Source: Okibacterium sp. HSC-33S16 (GTDB taxonomy: Bacteria; Actinomycetota; Actinomycetes; Actinomycetales; Microbacteriaceae). From it: 64,000 nucleotides of DNA. The DNA is taken from positions 558,001-622,000 of the forward strand of contig NZ_JALJZZ010000001.1 in the NCBI RefSeq assembly GCF_024171565.1, written 5' to 3'. The notes beneath the pieces are model-generated. The model was not told the origin of the DNA, searched no databases, and worked only from the letters and a program-made list of their open reading frames with translations. Within the stretch, counting starts at the first letter, position 1. Every line of letters begins with the position of its first letter. Positions 53,587 to 61,810 of this stretch are shown one piece after another. The translations under genes and the position numbers were made by a program.

Positions 53587-55374
53587 TTACGACTGTTCGC
53601 GCGCCTCGGCCCGACGGATCGCCTTGGCGGCAAGCACGAGTGCCAGGTGAGAGAACGCCTGCGGCGTGTTTCCGGCCTGGCGTCCCGCCGTCACGTCGTA
53701 TTCCTCCGAGAGCAACCCGACGTCGTTGGTGAAGCTCACCAGTCGATTCATCAGCCGACGAGCGTCGTCCAGCCGTCCGCTTTCGGCATACTGCGTGACC
53801 AACCAGAACGAACAGGCGAGAAACGGATGCTCCGTCCCCGGCAGGCCATCCACCCCGGCTTCTGTTCGATAGCGCAGCACCACGCCATCGCGAAGAAGGT
53901 CGGCCTCGATAGCGGCGACCGTTCCGAGCATGCGCGGGTCCGTCGGGTGGCAATAGCCCACTTCGGAGAGCTGAAGGAGGGACGCATCGACCTCGGTGGT
54001 GCCGTAGTACTGGGTGTAGCTGTTGCGCTCCGCATCGAAGCCTTCGGTCTCGATTTCCTCTCGGATCAGGGCGCGCAGCTCGATCCAGCGGTCAACCGGC
54101 CCGTCGAGTCCGAACTCGGTCACCGCCCTGATGGCACGGTCGAAAGCGGCCCACATCATCACCCGCGAGTGGGTGAAGCGCTGAGGCGCTCCCCGGATCT
54201 CCCAGATTCCCTGGTCGGGGGCTTGCCAATGGGTTTCCATGAAGCTGATCAGCGCCCGCTGGAGCGACCACGAGTATGCGGTTTCGGCCACTCCAGCGAC
54301 GCGCGCGTTATGGAGGGCGACCATAACCTCACCGATGACGTCCGACTGGAACTGCAGGGCTGCCGCATTGCCCACTCGCACCGGTGATGAGCCGCGGTAG
54401 CCGGGCAGGTGCGGCAGTTTCCGCTCCGGGAGGTCGCGCTCGCCCCCGAGACCGTACATGATCTGCACATCCTTCGGGTCACCGGCAATCGCCCGCAGCA
54501 ACCAGAGGCGCCAACGGTCGACGCTCTCGGTGATGCCGCAGGAAATGAGGGCGGTGATGGTGAGTGATGCGTCGCGCAACCAGACGTACCGGTAATCCCA
54601 GTTGCGGCTGCCGCCGAATTGTTCGGGCAACGATGTGGTCGCGGCGGCCACGATGCCACCGGTCTCCTCATGGGTCATTGCGCGCAGGGTGAGCAGCGAA
54701 CGGGCGACGTCTTCGGCGTATGAACCGTGTTGCTCGAGAATGGCCGACCACTCAGCCCACCAGTCGCTCGTGAGACGCAGTTGCTCGTCGACATCAAGGG
54801 GGCCGGGTGGTTCGCGGTGCGAGGGGTACCAGGTGAGTGTGAGGTCGACCACAGCGCCGTCGCTGACGACGAAGGAGTTTGCGTGTTCGTGGTCACTGGC
54901 GAACAGTTCGGGGCCGCGGACCACGATTCCGTCGGGGCCGGCCACAGCGACGAGCGCGACGCCCGTGTCTTCGACGACCTTCCGCACCCACGGCATCGCT
55001 GTTGCGTAGCCGAACCGGATACGCAGCTCCTGCGAGAATTCGACCGTTCCAGAAATCCCGCGCACCCGGCGCACGACGTCGGCGCGGTGATCGGTGCGCG
55101 GCATAAGGTCGGTCACCTCGGCCACTCCGGTGTCGGTGGTCCAGGTGGTCACCAGGGTGAAGGAGTCGCCGTCGTACCGGCGCACCGCCGATGCGGAGGG
55201 TGACGACGGCGCGAGCCGCCAGCGCCCGTGATCTTCGGTGCCGAGGAGCGCACCGAACATGGACGGCGAGTCATACCGGGGCATGCAGAGCCAGTCGATA
55301 CTGCCGTCGATGCTGACCAGGGCAGCGGTATAGCAATCGCTGATCAGTGCGTAGTCTTCAATGCGTGACGCCAC
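53587..55374 (-). CDS. Glycoside hydrolase family 15 protein
   Basis: This 595-residue cytosolic protein has the N-terminal beta-domain start SRIEDYALISDCYTAALVS and IDGSIDWLCMPRYDSPSMFG, and the (alpha/alpha)6-barrel motifs GGSRNWDYRYVWLRDASLT (about 270-288), RVMMWAAFDRAIRAV and FLACSFWLVTQYAESGRLDDA. Actinobacterial members include trehalases and glucoamylases, so with otsAB in the window trehalase is possible but unproven. GTG 55374 is chosen by similarity to the usual family start (MASRIEDYAL); GTG 55395 is an alternative. Confidence 0.9.
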   Translation of the reverse strand: MASRIEDYALISDCYTAALVSIDGSIDWLCMPRYDSPSMFGALLGTEDHGRWRLAPSSPSASAVRRYDGDSFTLVTTWTTDTGVAEVTDLMPRTDHRADVVRRVRGISGTVEFSQELRIRFGYATAMPWVRKVVEDTGVALVAVAGPDGIVVRGPELFASDHEHANSFVVSDGAVVDLTLTWYPSHREPPGPLDVDEQLRLTSDWWAEWSAILEQHGSYAEDVARSLLTLRAMTHEETGGIVAAATTSLPEQFGGSRNWDYRYVWLRDASLTITALISCGITESVDRWRLWLLRAIAGDPKDVQIMYGLGGERDLPERKLPHLPGYRGSSPVRVGNAAALQFQSDVIGEVMVALHNARVAGVAETAYSWSLQRALISFMETHWQAPDQGIWEIRGAPQRFTHSRVMMWAAFDRAIRAVTEFGLDGPVDRWIELRALIREEIETEGFDAERNSYTQYYGTTEVDASLLQLSEVGYCHPTDPRMLGTVAAIEADLLRDGVVLRYRTEAGVDGLPGTEHPFLACSFWLVTQYAESGRLDDARRLMNRLVSFTNDVGLLSEEYDVTAGRQAGNTPQAFSHLALVLAAKAIRRAEAREQS

Positions 55375-55441
55375 TCGTTCAGTGTGGCATTTCACCTGCG
55401 GGCGGGCAGCTTTTCTCTCCGACTCTCAGCGAACGTCCCGA

Positions 55442-56155
55442 TTACGAGCGCAACGCCTGTCGCTCACCCGCCGCCCGTGCGATGGCACCCGAATCAACAT
55501 GCGTATCGGCCAGCCGGTGCTCTGCGGGACTGATCGGAGCAGTCCCGACGGGTGCGGTCTGGTGTCCGCCGGGAGCAGCGGATTTCGACATCCTGTCGAT
55601 TGCGGCCAGTGCGAGAGCCGACACGATGAACACCATGTGGATGACGACTTGCCAGAACACGCCCTGGGACGTGTAGTTCTCTCCGGTCAGGTCCTGTCCA
55701 CTGCCAGCATCCGTCATATCTCCGACTTCGATGAATGTCTTCAGCAGGTGGATCGATGAAATGCCGATGATTGCCATCGCGAGCTTGACCTTGAGCACAT
55801 TTGCGTTGACGTGCGAGAGCCACTCCGGCTGATCGGGGTGCCCGTTGAGGTTGATCTTGGAGACGAACGTCTCGTAGCCACCGATGATCACCATGATGAG
55901 CAGGTTCGCGATCATGACCACGTCGATGAGGCCGAGGACCGCCAGCATGACACTCGCCTCGGTGACGTCAGCGGAATGGTTGATGACGTCATCGCCCAGG
56001 TGCCACAATTCCTGGACAAAAACCCAGACGTAGATGAGCTGGGCAGCAATCAGGCCGAGGTAGAGCGGCGCCTGGAGCCAGCGGCTGAAGAAGATCATGT
56101 AGCCGATGCTGGAAACGGCGAAACTGCGGGCGGCCGGGGGAGTGGGAGAGGACAC
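55442..56155 (-). CDS. YqhA/UPF0114 (TIGR00645-like) membrane protein
   Basis: This 237-residue protein has four membrane segments (FFSRWLQAPLYLGLIAAQLI, VMLAVLGLIDVVMIANLLIMVI, LAMAIIGISSIHLLKTFIEV and VVIHMVFIVSALALAAIDRM) and a polar C-terminal tail. The motif DVVMIANLLIMVIIGGYETFVSKI with ISSIHLLKTF identifies the YqhA family of unknown function. GTG 56155 was chosen because CTGGAG lies just upstream and the first helix is then at normal distance. Confidence 0.85.
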   Translation of the reverse strand: MSSPTPPAARSFAVSSIGYMIFFSRWLQAPLYLGLIAAQLIYVWVFVQELWHLGDDVINHSADVTEASVMLAVLGLIDVVMIANLLIMVIIGGYETFVSKINLNGHPDQPEWLSHVNANVLKVKLAMAIIGISSIHLLKTFIEVGDMTDAGSGQDLTGENYTSQGVFWQVVIHMVFIVSALALAAIDRMSKSAAPGGHQTAPVGTAPISPAEHRLADTHVDSGAIARAAGERQALRS

Positions 56156-56272
56156 GGGGCTCCAGGGGGAATGGGCGGGTGCTGCGCGAGAACAGCAGTG
56201 GATAAATCCTAGGGTGGCGAAGCTGAGAGCTTGGGTGTGAGTCAGAGGCAGCGACGGCATCGGCTACAGTTG

Positions 56273-56386
56273 ACCGAGCGAAGGGGAGTATCCCTCTGCA
56301 CGGCATCCGTCATCACGGGTCACAATGGTGAGACCCCGGGCGTCGTGGCACGGCACAACTGGTCGTTGCGGGAGAGACTTTCGGGT
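56273..56386 (+). promoter_or_regulatory. yybP-ykoY manganese riboswitch (probable)
   Basis: The 5' core GAAGGGGAGTATCCC (56280-56294) and the 3' core GGAGAGACTTTCGGG (56371-56385) are the hallmark conserved segments of the yybP-ykoY aptamer, separated by two GC-rich hairpin regions. Stem P1 can form between CGAAGG (56279-56284) with an upstream ACC and CTTTCG-GGT. The element lies directly before a TerC family gene, the classic context of this Mn2+-sensing riboswitch. Boundaries are approximate. Confidence 0.75.
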
Positions 56387-56404
56387 AATTCTTGTACCCT
56401 TTTT
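56383..56404 (+). terminator. Candidate riboswitch-controlled terminator
   Basis: GGGTA (56383-56387) can pair with TACCC (56395-56399) around a 7-base loop, followed by TTTTT. The 5' arm shares GGGT with the 3' side of aptamer stem P1, so forming the ligand-bound P1 would prevent this weak terminator. The stem is short. Confidence 0.45.
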
Positions 56405-56427
56405 CCCTACTCATCTGAAAGGCCCGG

Positions 56428-57429
56428 ATGAACCTGGCACTTCCTCTCTGGTTCGAAATCGGCTCCTACGTGGTGCTCGGACTCATTCTGCTCGCCGACC
56501 TCGCTCTCGTGGCGAAGCGGCCGCACATCCCGTCGATGAAAGAGTCCACCCTGTGGGTGGTGTTCTACGTCACGCTGGCGCTGGTGTTCGCCGGACTGAT
56601 GTTCCTCACGGCGGGCGGCGAGTACGCGGGGCAATTCCTGGCCGGGTGGCTCACCGAGTACAGCCTGTCAATCGACAACCTGTTCGTGTTCGTGATCATC
56701 ATGGCCCGGTTCTCGGTGCCGAAGCGGTTGCAGCAAGAAGTGCTCATGGTCGGCATCATCATCGCGCTGATCTTCCGCGGCATCTTCATCCTGCTGGGCG
56801 CGCAGCTGATCGAAAGCTTCAGCTGGATCTTCTACCTCTTCGGTGCATTCCTGCTCTTCACCGCGTGGAAGCAGGCCTTCGGTGAGAACGAGGATGCCGA
56901 CGACGGCGAAACCGCACTCATCTCTTATATGAAGCGGCACATCAACATGTCGCCGGACTTCCATGACTCGAAGCTCCGCACGGTGATCGACGGCAAAAAG
57001 GTGTGGACGCCCATGCTGGTCGTGTTCATCGCCATCGGGACGACCGACGTCATGTTCGCGCTCGACTCCATCCCGGCGATCTTTGGTATCACCCAAAGTC
57101 CGTTCATCGTCTTCACCGCGAACATTTTCGCTCTTATGGGACTGCGACAGTTGTACTTCATGCTCGGCGGCCTGCTCGAGCGACTCGAGTACCTCAAGTA
57201 CGGCATCGCGTTCATCCTCGCGTTCATCGGTGTGAAACTTGTGCTGCACGCAATGCACGAGAACGAGTTGCCGTTCATCAATGGAGGCCAGCACATCGAG
57301 TGGGCGCCCGAGGTGAACACCTGGACCTCATTGGGTGTCATCATCGTTTCGATGGCCGTAGCGACCATTGCGAGCCTGATCAAGGCGCGCCGGGACACCC
57401 CGAAGAAAGAAGCCGTCTCAAGCGAGTGA
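56428..57429 (+). CDS. TerC family membrane protein (probable Mn2+ exporter)
   Basis: This 333-residue protein has about 8-9 membrane helices and the two TerC motifs with paired acidic residues in helices: LTEYSLSIDNLFVFVII and IGTTDVMFALDSIPAIFGIT. TerC/Alx/MeeY proteins export manganese, sometimes to metallate secreted enzymes. Control by the upstream yybP-ykoY element fits that role. The start ATG has AAAGG 7 bases upstream. The C-terminus is charged. Confidence 0.92.
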   Translation: MNLALPLWFEIGSYVVLGLILLADLALVAKRPHIPSMKESTLWVVFYVTLALVFAGLMFLTAGGEYAGQFLAGWLTEYSLSIDNLFVFVIIMARFSVPKRLQQEVLMVGIIIALIFRGIFILLGAQLIESFSWIFYLFGAFLLFTAWKQAFGENEDADDGETALISYMKRHINMSPDFHDSKLRTVIDGKKVWTPMLVVFIAIGTTDVMFALDSIPAIFGITQSPFIVFTANIFALMGLRQLYFMLGGLLERLEYLKYGIAFILAFIGVKLVLHAMHENELPFINGGQHIEWAPEVNTWTSLGVIIVSMAVATIASLIKARRDTPKKEAVSSE

Positions 57430-57454
57430 TATTCTGAGGATCGTGCTGTTCCGG

Positions 57455-57487
57455 ATGCTTCTTCTTAGCTGCCGCGACGGGGCCTAG
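57455..57487 (+). CDS. Leucine leader peptide of leuCD
   Basis: A short frame ATG-CTT-CTT-CTT-AGC-TGC-CGC-GAC-GGG-GCC-TAG encodes [10 protein letters not shown]. Three consecutive leucine codons are all CTT, a rare choice in this GC-rich genome. An in-frame GTG-CTG start at 57443 would add another leucine and lies closer to GAGGA. The frame runs into the 5' arm of a long hairpin just before leuC, the arrangement of ribosome-mediated attenuation. Confidence 0.7.
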   Translation: MLLLSCRDGA

Positions 57488-57509
57488 TCACCAGGCCGCC
57501 CCGTCGCGG
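57472..57509 (+). promoter_or_regulatory. Attenuator hairpin before leuC
   Basis: A perfect 11-base GC-rich stem (CCGCGACGGGG 57472-57482 / CCCCGTCGCGG 57499-57509) whose 5' arm overlaps the end of the leader-peptide frame and whose loop holds the leader stop codon. A ribosome stalled on the CTT codons would cover the 5' arm and prevent the stem, allowing leuCD expression. There is no T run, so action may be partly at Rho-dependent or translational level. Confidence 0.68.
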
Positions 57510-57552
57510 GGTTCGTCGATGCCTGATCCACCACTCTTCCAAGGAACGCATC

Positions 57553-59046
57553 ATGCAGCAGACAACAGAGTCCACTGAGCAGGCGCCGGCACACGCGCCA
57601 ACCAGTAACCCGGAACACGCAGCACCGGCTTCGAAGCCGCGGACGCTCGCGGAGAAGGTCTGGGACGATCACCTCGTCGCCAAGGGCGATGACGGAAATC
57701 CCGACCTCATCTACATCGACCTCCACCTGGTCCACGAAGTGACGAGTCCACAGGCCTTTGATGGCCTCCGGCTCGCCGGGCGACCGGTTCGTCGCCCCGA
57801 CCTCACGATCGCAACCGAAGACCACAACACGCCGACCATCGGCATCGATCGGCCCATCGCCGACCTGACCAGCCGCACGCAGATCGAGACGCTACGGAAA
57901 AACGCCGCCGAGTTTGGCATTCGACTGCACTCGCTGGGTGACATCGAGCAGGGAATCGTCCACGTGGTCGGTCCCCAGCTCGGCCTGACTATGCCTGGGA
58001 TCACTGTGGTCTGCGGCGACTCACACACCTCCACCCATGGCGCCTTCGGTGCGATGGCGTTCGGGATCGGAACGAGCGAGGTCGAGCACGTCATGGCGAC
58101 CCAGACGCTGCCGCTCAAGCCGTTCAAAACCATGGCGATCAACGTTGAGGGCACCTTGCGCCCCGGAGTCACCGCGAAAGACATCATCCTCGCGGTCATC
58201 GCCAAGATTGGAACCGGCGGTGGCCAGGGCTATGTGCTCGAGTACCGCGGTTCGGCCATTCGTGCGCTTTCCATGGAGGGGCGGATGACCATTTGCAACA
58301 TGTCGATCGAGGCCGGCGCACGCGCGGGCATGGTGGCGCCGGACGCCACCACCTACGCCTACCTGCAGGGCCGCCCACACGCTCCGTCTGGCGCGGACTG
58401 GGACGATGCTGTCGCCTACTGGGACACTCTTGCCACCGACGAGGGCGCCACATTCGATGCTGAGGTGTTCCTTGACGCCAACACCCTCGACCCCTTCGTC
58501 ACCTGGGGCACCAACCCGGGCCAGGGAGTGTCGCTGAGCGACGCGGTGCCGAACCCGGCAGCCATCACCGATCCCAACGAGCGGGCCGCCGCCGAGCGCG
58601 CGTTGGAATACATGGACCTCGCCGCAGGCACCCCGATGAAGGAGATCCCGGTCGACGCGGTCTTCATGGGCTCCTGCACCAACAGCCGGATCGAAGACCT
58701 TCGCGCCTTCGCCTCGGTGATCCAGGGCAAAAAGAAGGCCGACGGTGTGCGCGTCATGGTGGTGCCCGGCTCCGCCCGCGTGCGCATCGAAGCCGAGGCT
58801 GAGGGCCTCGACCAGGTGATCAAGGACTTCGGCGCTGAATGGCGATTCGCCGGGTGCTCGATGTGCCTCGGAATGAATCCGGACCAGCTCGCTCCAGGCG
58901 AGCGCTGCGCGTCAACGAGCAACCGCAACTTCGAGGGCCGCCAGGGCAAGGGTGGACGAACTCACCTCGTGTCACCGTTGGTCGCTGCAGCAACCGCGAT
59001 CCGCGGCACACTTTCCAGCCCCGCCGACCTCGAAGGAGCGAACTAA
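57553..59046 (+). CDS. leuC: 3-isopropylmalate dehydratase large subunit
   Basis: This 497-residue aconitase-family protein has [21 protein letters not shown] (near residue 50), [21 protein letters not shown], and the iron-sulfur cysteines in [13 protein letters not shown] and [15 protein letters not shown]. It isomerises 2-isopropylmalate with LeuD. The N-terminus carries a 30-residue polar Pro/Ala-rich extension before [18 protein letters not shown] lies 8 bases before the ATG. It is separated from leuD by two bases. Confidence 0.97.
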   Translation: MQQTTESTEQAPAHAPTSNPEHAAPASKPRTLAEKVWDDHLVAKGDDGNPDLIYIDLHLVHEVTSPQAFDGLRLAGRPVRRPDLTIATEDHNTPTIGIDRPIADLTSRTQIETLRKNAAEFGIRLHSLGDIEQGIVHVVGPQLGLTMPGITVVCGDSHTSTHGAFGAMAFGIGTSEVEHVMATQTLPLKPFKTMAINVEGTLRPGVTAKDIILAVIAKIGTGGGQGYVLEYRGSAIRALSMEGRMTICNMSIEAGARAGMVAPDATTYAYLQGRPHAPSGADWDDAVAYWDTLATDEGATFDAEVFLDANTLDPFVTWGTNPGQGVSLSDAVPNPAAITDPNERAAAERALEYMDLAAGTPMKEIPVDAVFMGSCTNSRIEDLRAFASVIQGKKKADGVRVMVVPGSARVRIEAEAEGLDQVIKDFGAEWRFAGCSMCLGMNPDQLAPGERCASTSNRNFEGRQGKGGRTHLVSPLVAAATAIRGTLSSPADLEGAN

Positions 59047-59048
59047 GC

Positions 59049-59645
59049 ATGGACAAGTTCACGACGGTCACCGGCATCGCTGCACCGCTGACGCGGTCCA
59101 ACGTCGACACCGACCAAATCATCCCCGCGGTCTACCTCAAGCGCGTTACGAAGACGGGTTTTGAGGACGCGCTTTTCGCCGGGTGGCGGCAGGACCCCGA
59201 TTTCGTCTTGAACCAGCCGCAGTTCCACGGCGCCAGCGTTCTGGTCGCCGGTCCGGACTTTGGTACCGGCTCGTCGCGCGAGCACGCCGTCTGGGCGCTG
59301 CGCGACTTCGGATTCAAGGTCATCCTCAGCCCGAGGTTCGGTGACATCTTCCGCGGCAACTCCGGTAAGCAGGGCCTCTTGGCTGCGCAGATCTCCGAAG
59401 ATGACACCAAACGGATCTGGGCGGAAATAGATCGGGCACCGGGAATAGAAATTACCGTCGATCTGGTTGCCAAGACTGTCACTATCGGTGAGCTCACGGT
59501 TTCATTTGAGATCGATGATTACACTAGGTGGCGATTGATCGAAGGCCTTGACGACATAGGCCTGACCCTGCGTGACGAGGCGCGGATCACCGAATTTGAG
59601 GCAGCCAGGGAAAACTGGCGCCCCAAGACACTTCCCATCAAGTAA
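59049..59645 (+). CDS. leuD: 3-isopropylmalate dehydratase small subunit
   Basis: This 198-residue protein has the swivel-domain motifs [15 protein letters not shown] (residues about 17-31), [21 protein letters not shown] and [16 protein letters not shown]. It forms the heterodimer with LeuC. ATG 59049 follows the leuC stop directly, with GGAG in the end of leuC as ribosome-binding site. Confidence 0.97.
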   Translation: MDKFTTVTGIAAPLTRSNVDTDQIIPAVYLKRVTKTGFEDALFAGWRQDPDFVLNQPQFHGASVLVAGPDFGTGSSREHAVWALRDFGFKVILSPRFGDIFRGNSGKQGLLAAQISEDDTKRIWAEIDRAPGIEITVDLVAKTVTIGELTVSFEIDDYTRWRLIEGLDDIGLTLRDEARITEFEAARENWRPKTLPIK

Positions 59646-59667
59646 TCAGGCTGCGCAGGTAAAACAT

Positions 59668-61035
59668 TTGACTTCACTTCTTCAGGATGCATCACGGGCA
59701 GGAGCCAGCGTGGGGCTAGCAGGAGACAAAATCACCATTCACGGTGGACGTCCGCTCTCCGGTCGCATCGAACTGAAGGGGGCGAAGAACCTGGTGACCA
59801 AAGCCATGGTTGCCGCCATCCTCGGTGAGACGCCCAGCGTCCTCCGCGACGTCCCGGACATCAGCGATGTCCGGGTCGTTCGCGGTCTTCTCGACGTGCA
59901 TGGCGTCAAGGTGACGAGCGACGAAGAGGGCGTGCTCATGCTCGACCCGTCGAACGTCGAGAGCGCGCATATGGCCGACATCGACGCACACGCAGGATCG
60001 AGCCGTATTCCGATCCTGTTCTGCGGTCCTCTGCTGCACCGACTCGGTGAAGCGTTCATCCCCGACCTCGGTGGCTGCCGCATCGGTGACCGCCCGATCG
60101 ACTACCACCTCGAGGTGTTGCGCCAGTTCGGCGCCGTCGTCGAGAAACAGCCGAGCGGCATCCGGATGAGCGCCCCGAACGGTCTCAAGGGCACCAAGGT
60201 GCACCTTCCGTACCCCAGCGTTGGCGCCACCGAGCAGGTCCTGCTCACCGCCGTCCGTGCCGAGGGAATCACCGAGCTCCGCGGTGCAGCGATCGAACCC
60301 GAGATCATGGATCTCATCAACATCCTGCAGAAGATGGGTGCGATCATCACGGTCGACACCGACCGTGTCATCCGAATCGAAGGCGTCGACCGGCTCGAGG
60401 GCTACAGCCACACCGCCCTGTTCGACCGCAACGAAGCCGCCAGCTGGGCTGCCGCTGCCCTCGCAACCGAAGGTGACATCTTTGTGGGCGGTGCCCGCCA
60501 GGGCGAAATGCTCACGTTCCTCAACGTGTTCCGCAAGGTCGGTGGAAAGTTCGACATCCACGATGACGGAATTCGTTTCTACCACCCGGGCACCCCGCTC
60601 AACCCGGTGATCATCGAGACCGATGTGCACCCCGGGTTCATGACCGACTGGCAGCAGCCGCTCGTTGTTGCACTCACCAAGGCTCAGGGCGTATCGATCG
60701 TCCACGAGACCGTGTACGAGCAGCGCTTCGGTTTCGTCGACGCACTTGTCGAGATGGGTGCCACCATCCAGGTGCACAAGGAGTGCCTCGGTGGACAGGC
60801 GTGCCGGTTCGGTCAGCGCAACTTCAACCACTCAGCGGTGATCTCCGGCCCGACGAAGCTTCACGGTGCCGACATCGTCGTCCCCGACCTCCGTGGTGGG
60901 TTCTCCCACCTCATTGCGGCGCTCAGCGCCGAGGGAACGTCGACGGTGTCCAACGTCGGAATCATCAGCCGCGGTTACGAGAAGTTCATCACGAAGCTCG
61001 AGCAGCTGGGAGCCGACTTCGTTCTCGAAGGATAA
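59668..61035 (+). CDS. murA: UDP-N-acetylglucosamine 1-carboxyvinyltransferase
   Basis: This 455-residue enzyme performs the first committed step of peptidoglycan synthesis (enolpyruvyl transfer to UDP-GlcNAc). Seen: the N-terminal catalytic KGAKNLVTKAM (Lys-Asn pair), the active-site loop LGGCRIGDRPIDYHLEVL with Cys137 (the fosfomycin target; mycobacteria have Asp here), and LPYPSVGATEQVLL. TTG 59668 is chosen because the following residues TSLLQDASRAGASVGLAGDK look conserved; GTG 59710 with AGGAG 5 bases upstream is a good alternative. It begins 22 bases after leuD. Confidence 0.95.
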   Translation: MTSLLQDASRAGASVGLAGDKITIHGGRPLSGRIELKGAKNLVTKAMVAAILGETPSVLRDVPDISDVRVVRGLLDVHGVKVTSDEEGVLMLDPSNVESAHMADIDAHAGSSRIPILFCGPLLHRLGEAFIPDLGGCRIGDRPIDYHLEVLRQFGAVVEKQPSGIRMSAPNGLKGTKVHLPYPSVGATEQVLLTAVRAEGITELRGAAIEPEIMDLINILQKMGAIITVDTDRVIRIEGVDRLEGYSHTALFDRNEAASWAAAALATEGDIFVGGARQGEMLTFLNVFRKVGGKFDIHDDGIRFYHPGTPLNPVIIETDVHPGFMTDWQQPLVVALTKAQGVSIVHETVYEQRFGFVDALVEMGATIQVHKECLGGQACRFGQRNFNHSAVISGPTKLHGADIVVPDLRGGFSHLIAALSAEGTSTVSNVGIISRGYEKFITKLEQLGADFVLEG

Positions 61036-61042
61036 TGGGGCG

Positions 61043-61810
61043 GTGACCGCTGCACCCCGAACCGTGCGCCCCCGGGCGAGCGCGGAAAAGACCCGCCCGT
61101 CCATTTACTGGCTCCTCGCATCAATAGCGTTGCCCCCGGCTTCGCTCATGATGCGACTGAAGATTTCGGGTGGCGAGAAACTTCCGCGCAGCGGAGCGTT
61201 CATTCTCGCCCCCAATCACTTCAGTGAGATCGACCCCATTGTCATCGGCGTCGCAGTCTGGAAGCTCGGTCGTGCGCCGCACTTTATGGCGAAAGCCGGA
61301 CTGTTCAAGGTCCCGGTGATCGGCTACTTGCTGCGAAAGTCCGGCCAGGTGCCGGTCGAGCGTGCCGGTGCCGTGCGCGGCCAGGACCCGGTCGCGATCG
61401 GTGGCGAGCTCGTCGACAAGGGGCAGGGCGTCGTCGTGTACCCGGAGGGTTCGCTGACCCGCGACCCCGACCTCTGGCCGATGCGCGGAAAAACGGGCGC
61501 CGTCCGAATTGCCTTGACCCACGGCATCCCGATCACGCCTGTCGCTCACTGGGGAACCGACAAAGTGATGGCACGATACTCACGCAAGATCAATTTCTTC
61601 CCGCCGAAACGTGTTGACGTCAAGGTGGGAGACCCGGTTGATCTGTCACGGTTCGCCGATCGGCCACTCGACCAGGCGACTCTCAGCGAAGCAACGGCCG
61701 TCGTGATGGCCGCGATCACCGAGTTGCTGGCTGACTTGCGCGGCGAGACGCCGCCAGCCGAGCCGTGGGATCCCAGCAAGCACAACCAGAAAGACACAGG
61801 CCGCTTTTGA
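61043..61810 (+). CDS. 1-acyl-sn-glycerol-3-phosphate acyltransferase (PlsC type)
   Basis: This 255-residue protein has the acyltransferase motifs APNHFSEIDPIVIG (His59, Asp64), the GQVPVERAG substrate-binding motif and VVYPEGSLTRD. Lysophosphatidic acid is the expected acceptor. GTG 61043 lies seven bases after murA, and the stop overlaps the TTG of gpsA (TTGA). The cluster murA-plsC-gpsA-ddl joins cell wall and phospholipid synthesis and is conserved in Actinobacteria. This copy is the better candidate for the main PlsC. Confidence 0.92.
   Translation: MTAAPRTVRPRASAEKTRPSIYWLLASIALPPASLMMRLKISGGEKLPRSGAFILAPNHFSEIDPIVIGVAVWKLGRAPHFMAKAGLFKVPVIGYLLRKSGQVPVERAGAVRGQDPVAIGGELVDKGQGVVVYPEGSLTRDPDLWPMRGKTGAVRIALTHGIPITPVAHWGTDKVMARYSRKINFFPPKRVDVKVGDPVDLSRFADRPLDQATLSEATAVVMAAITELLADLRGETPPAEPWDPSKHNQKDTGRF

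Noticed and set aside
59572-59667. Upstream extension of murA to 59572
   Set aside because: It would overlap the end of leuD and lacks a ribosome-binding site; TTG 59668 or GTG 59710 fits the family better.
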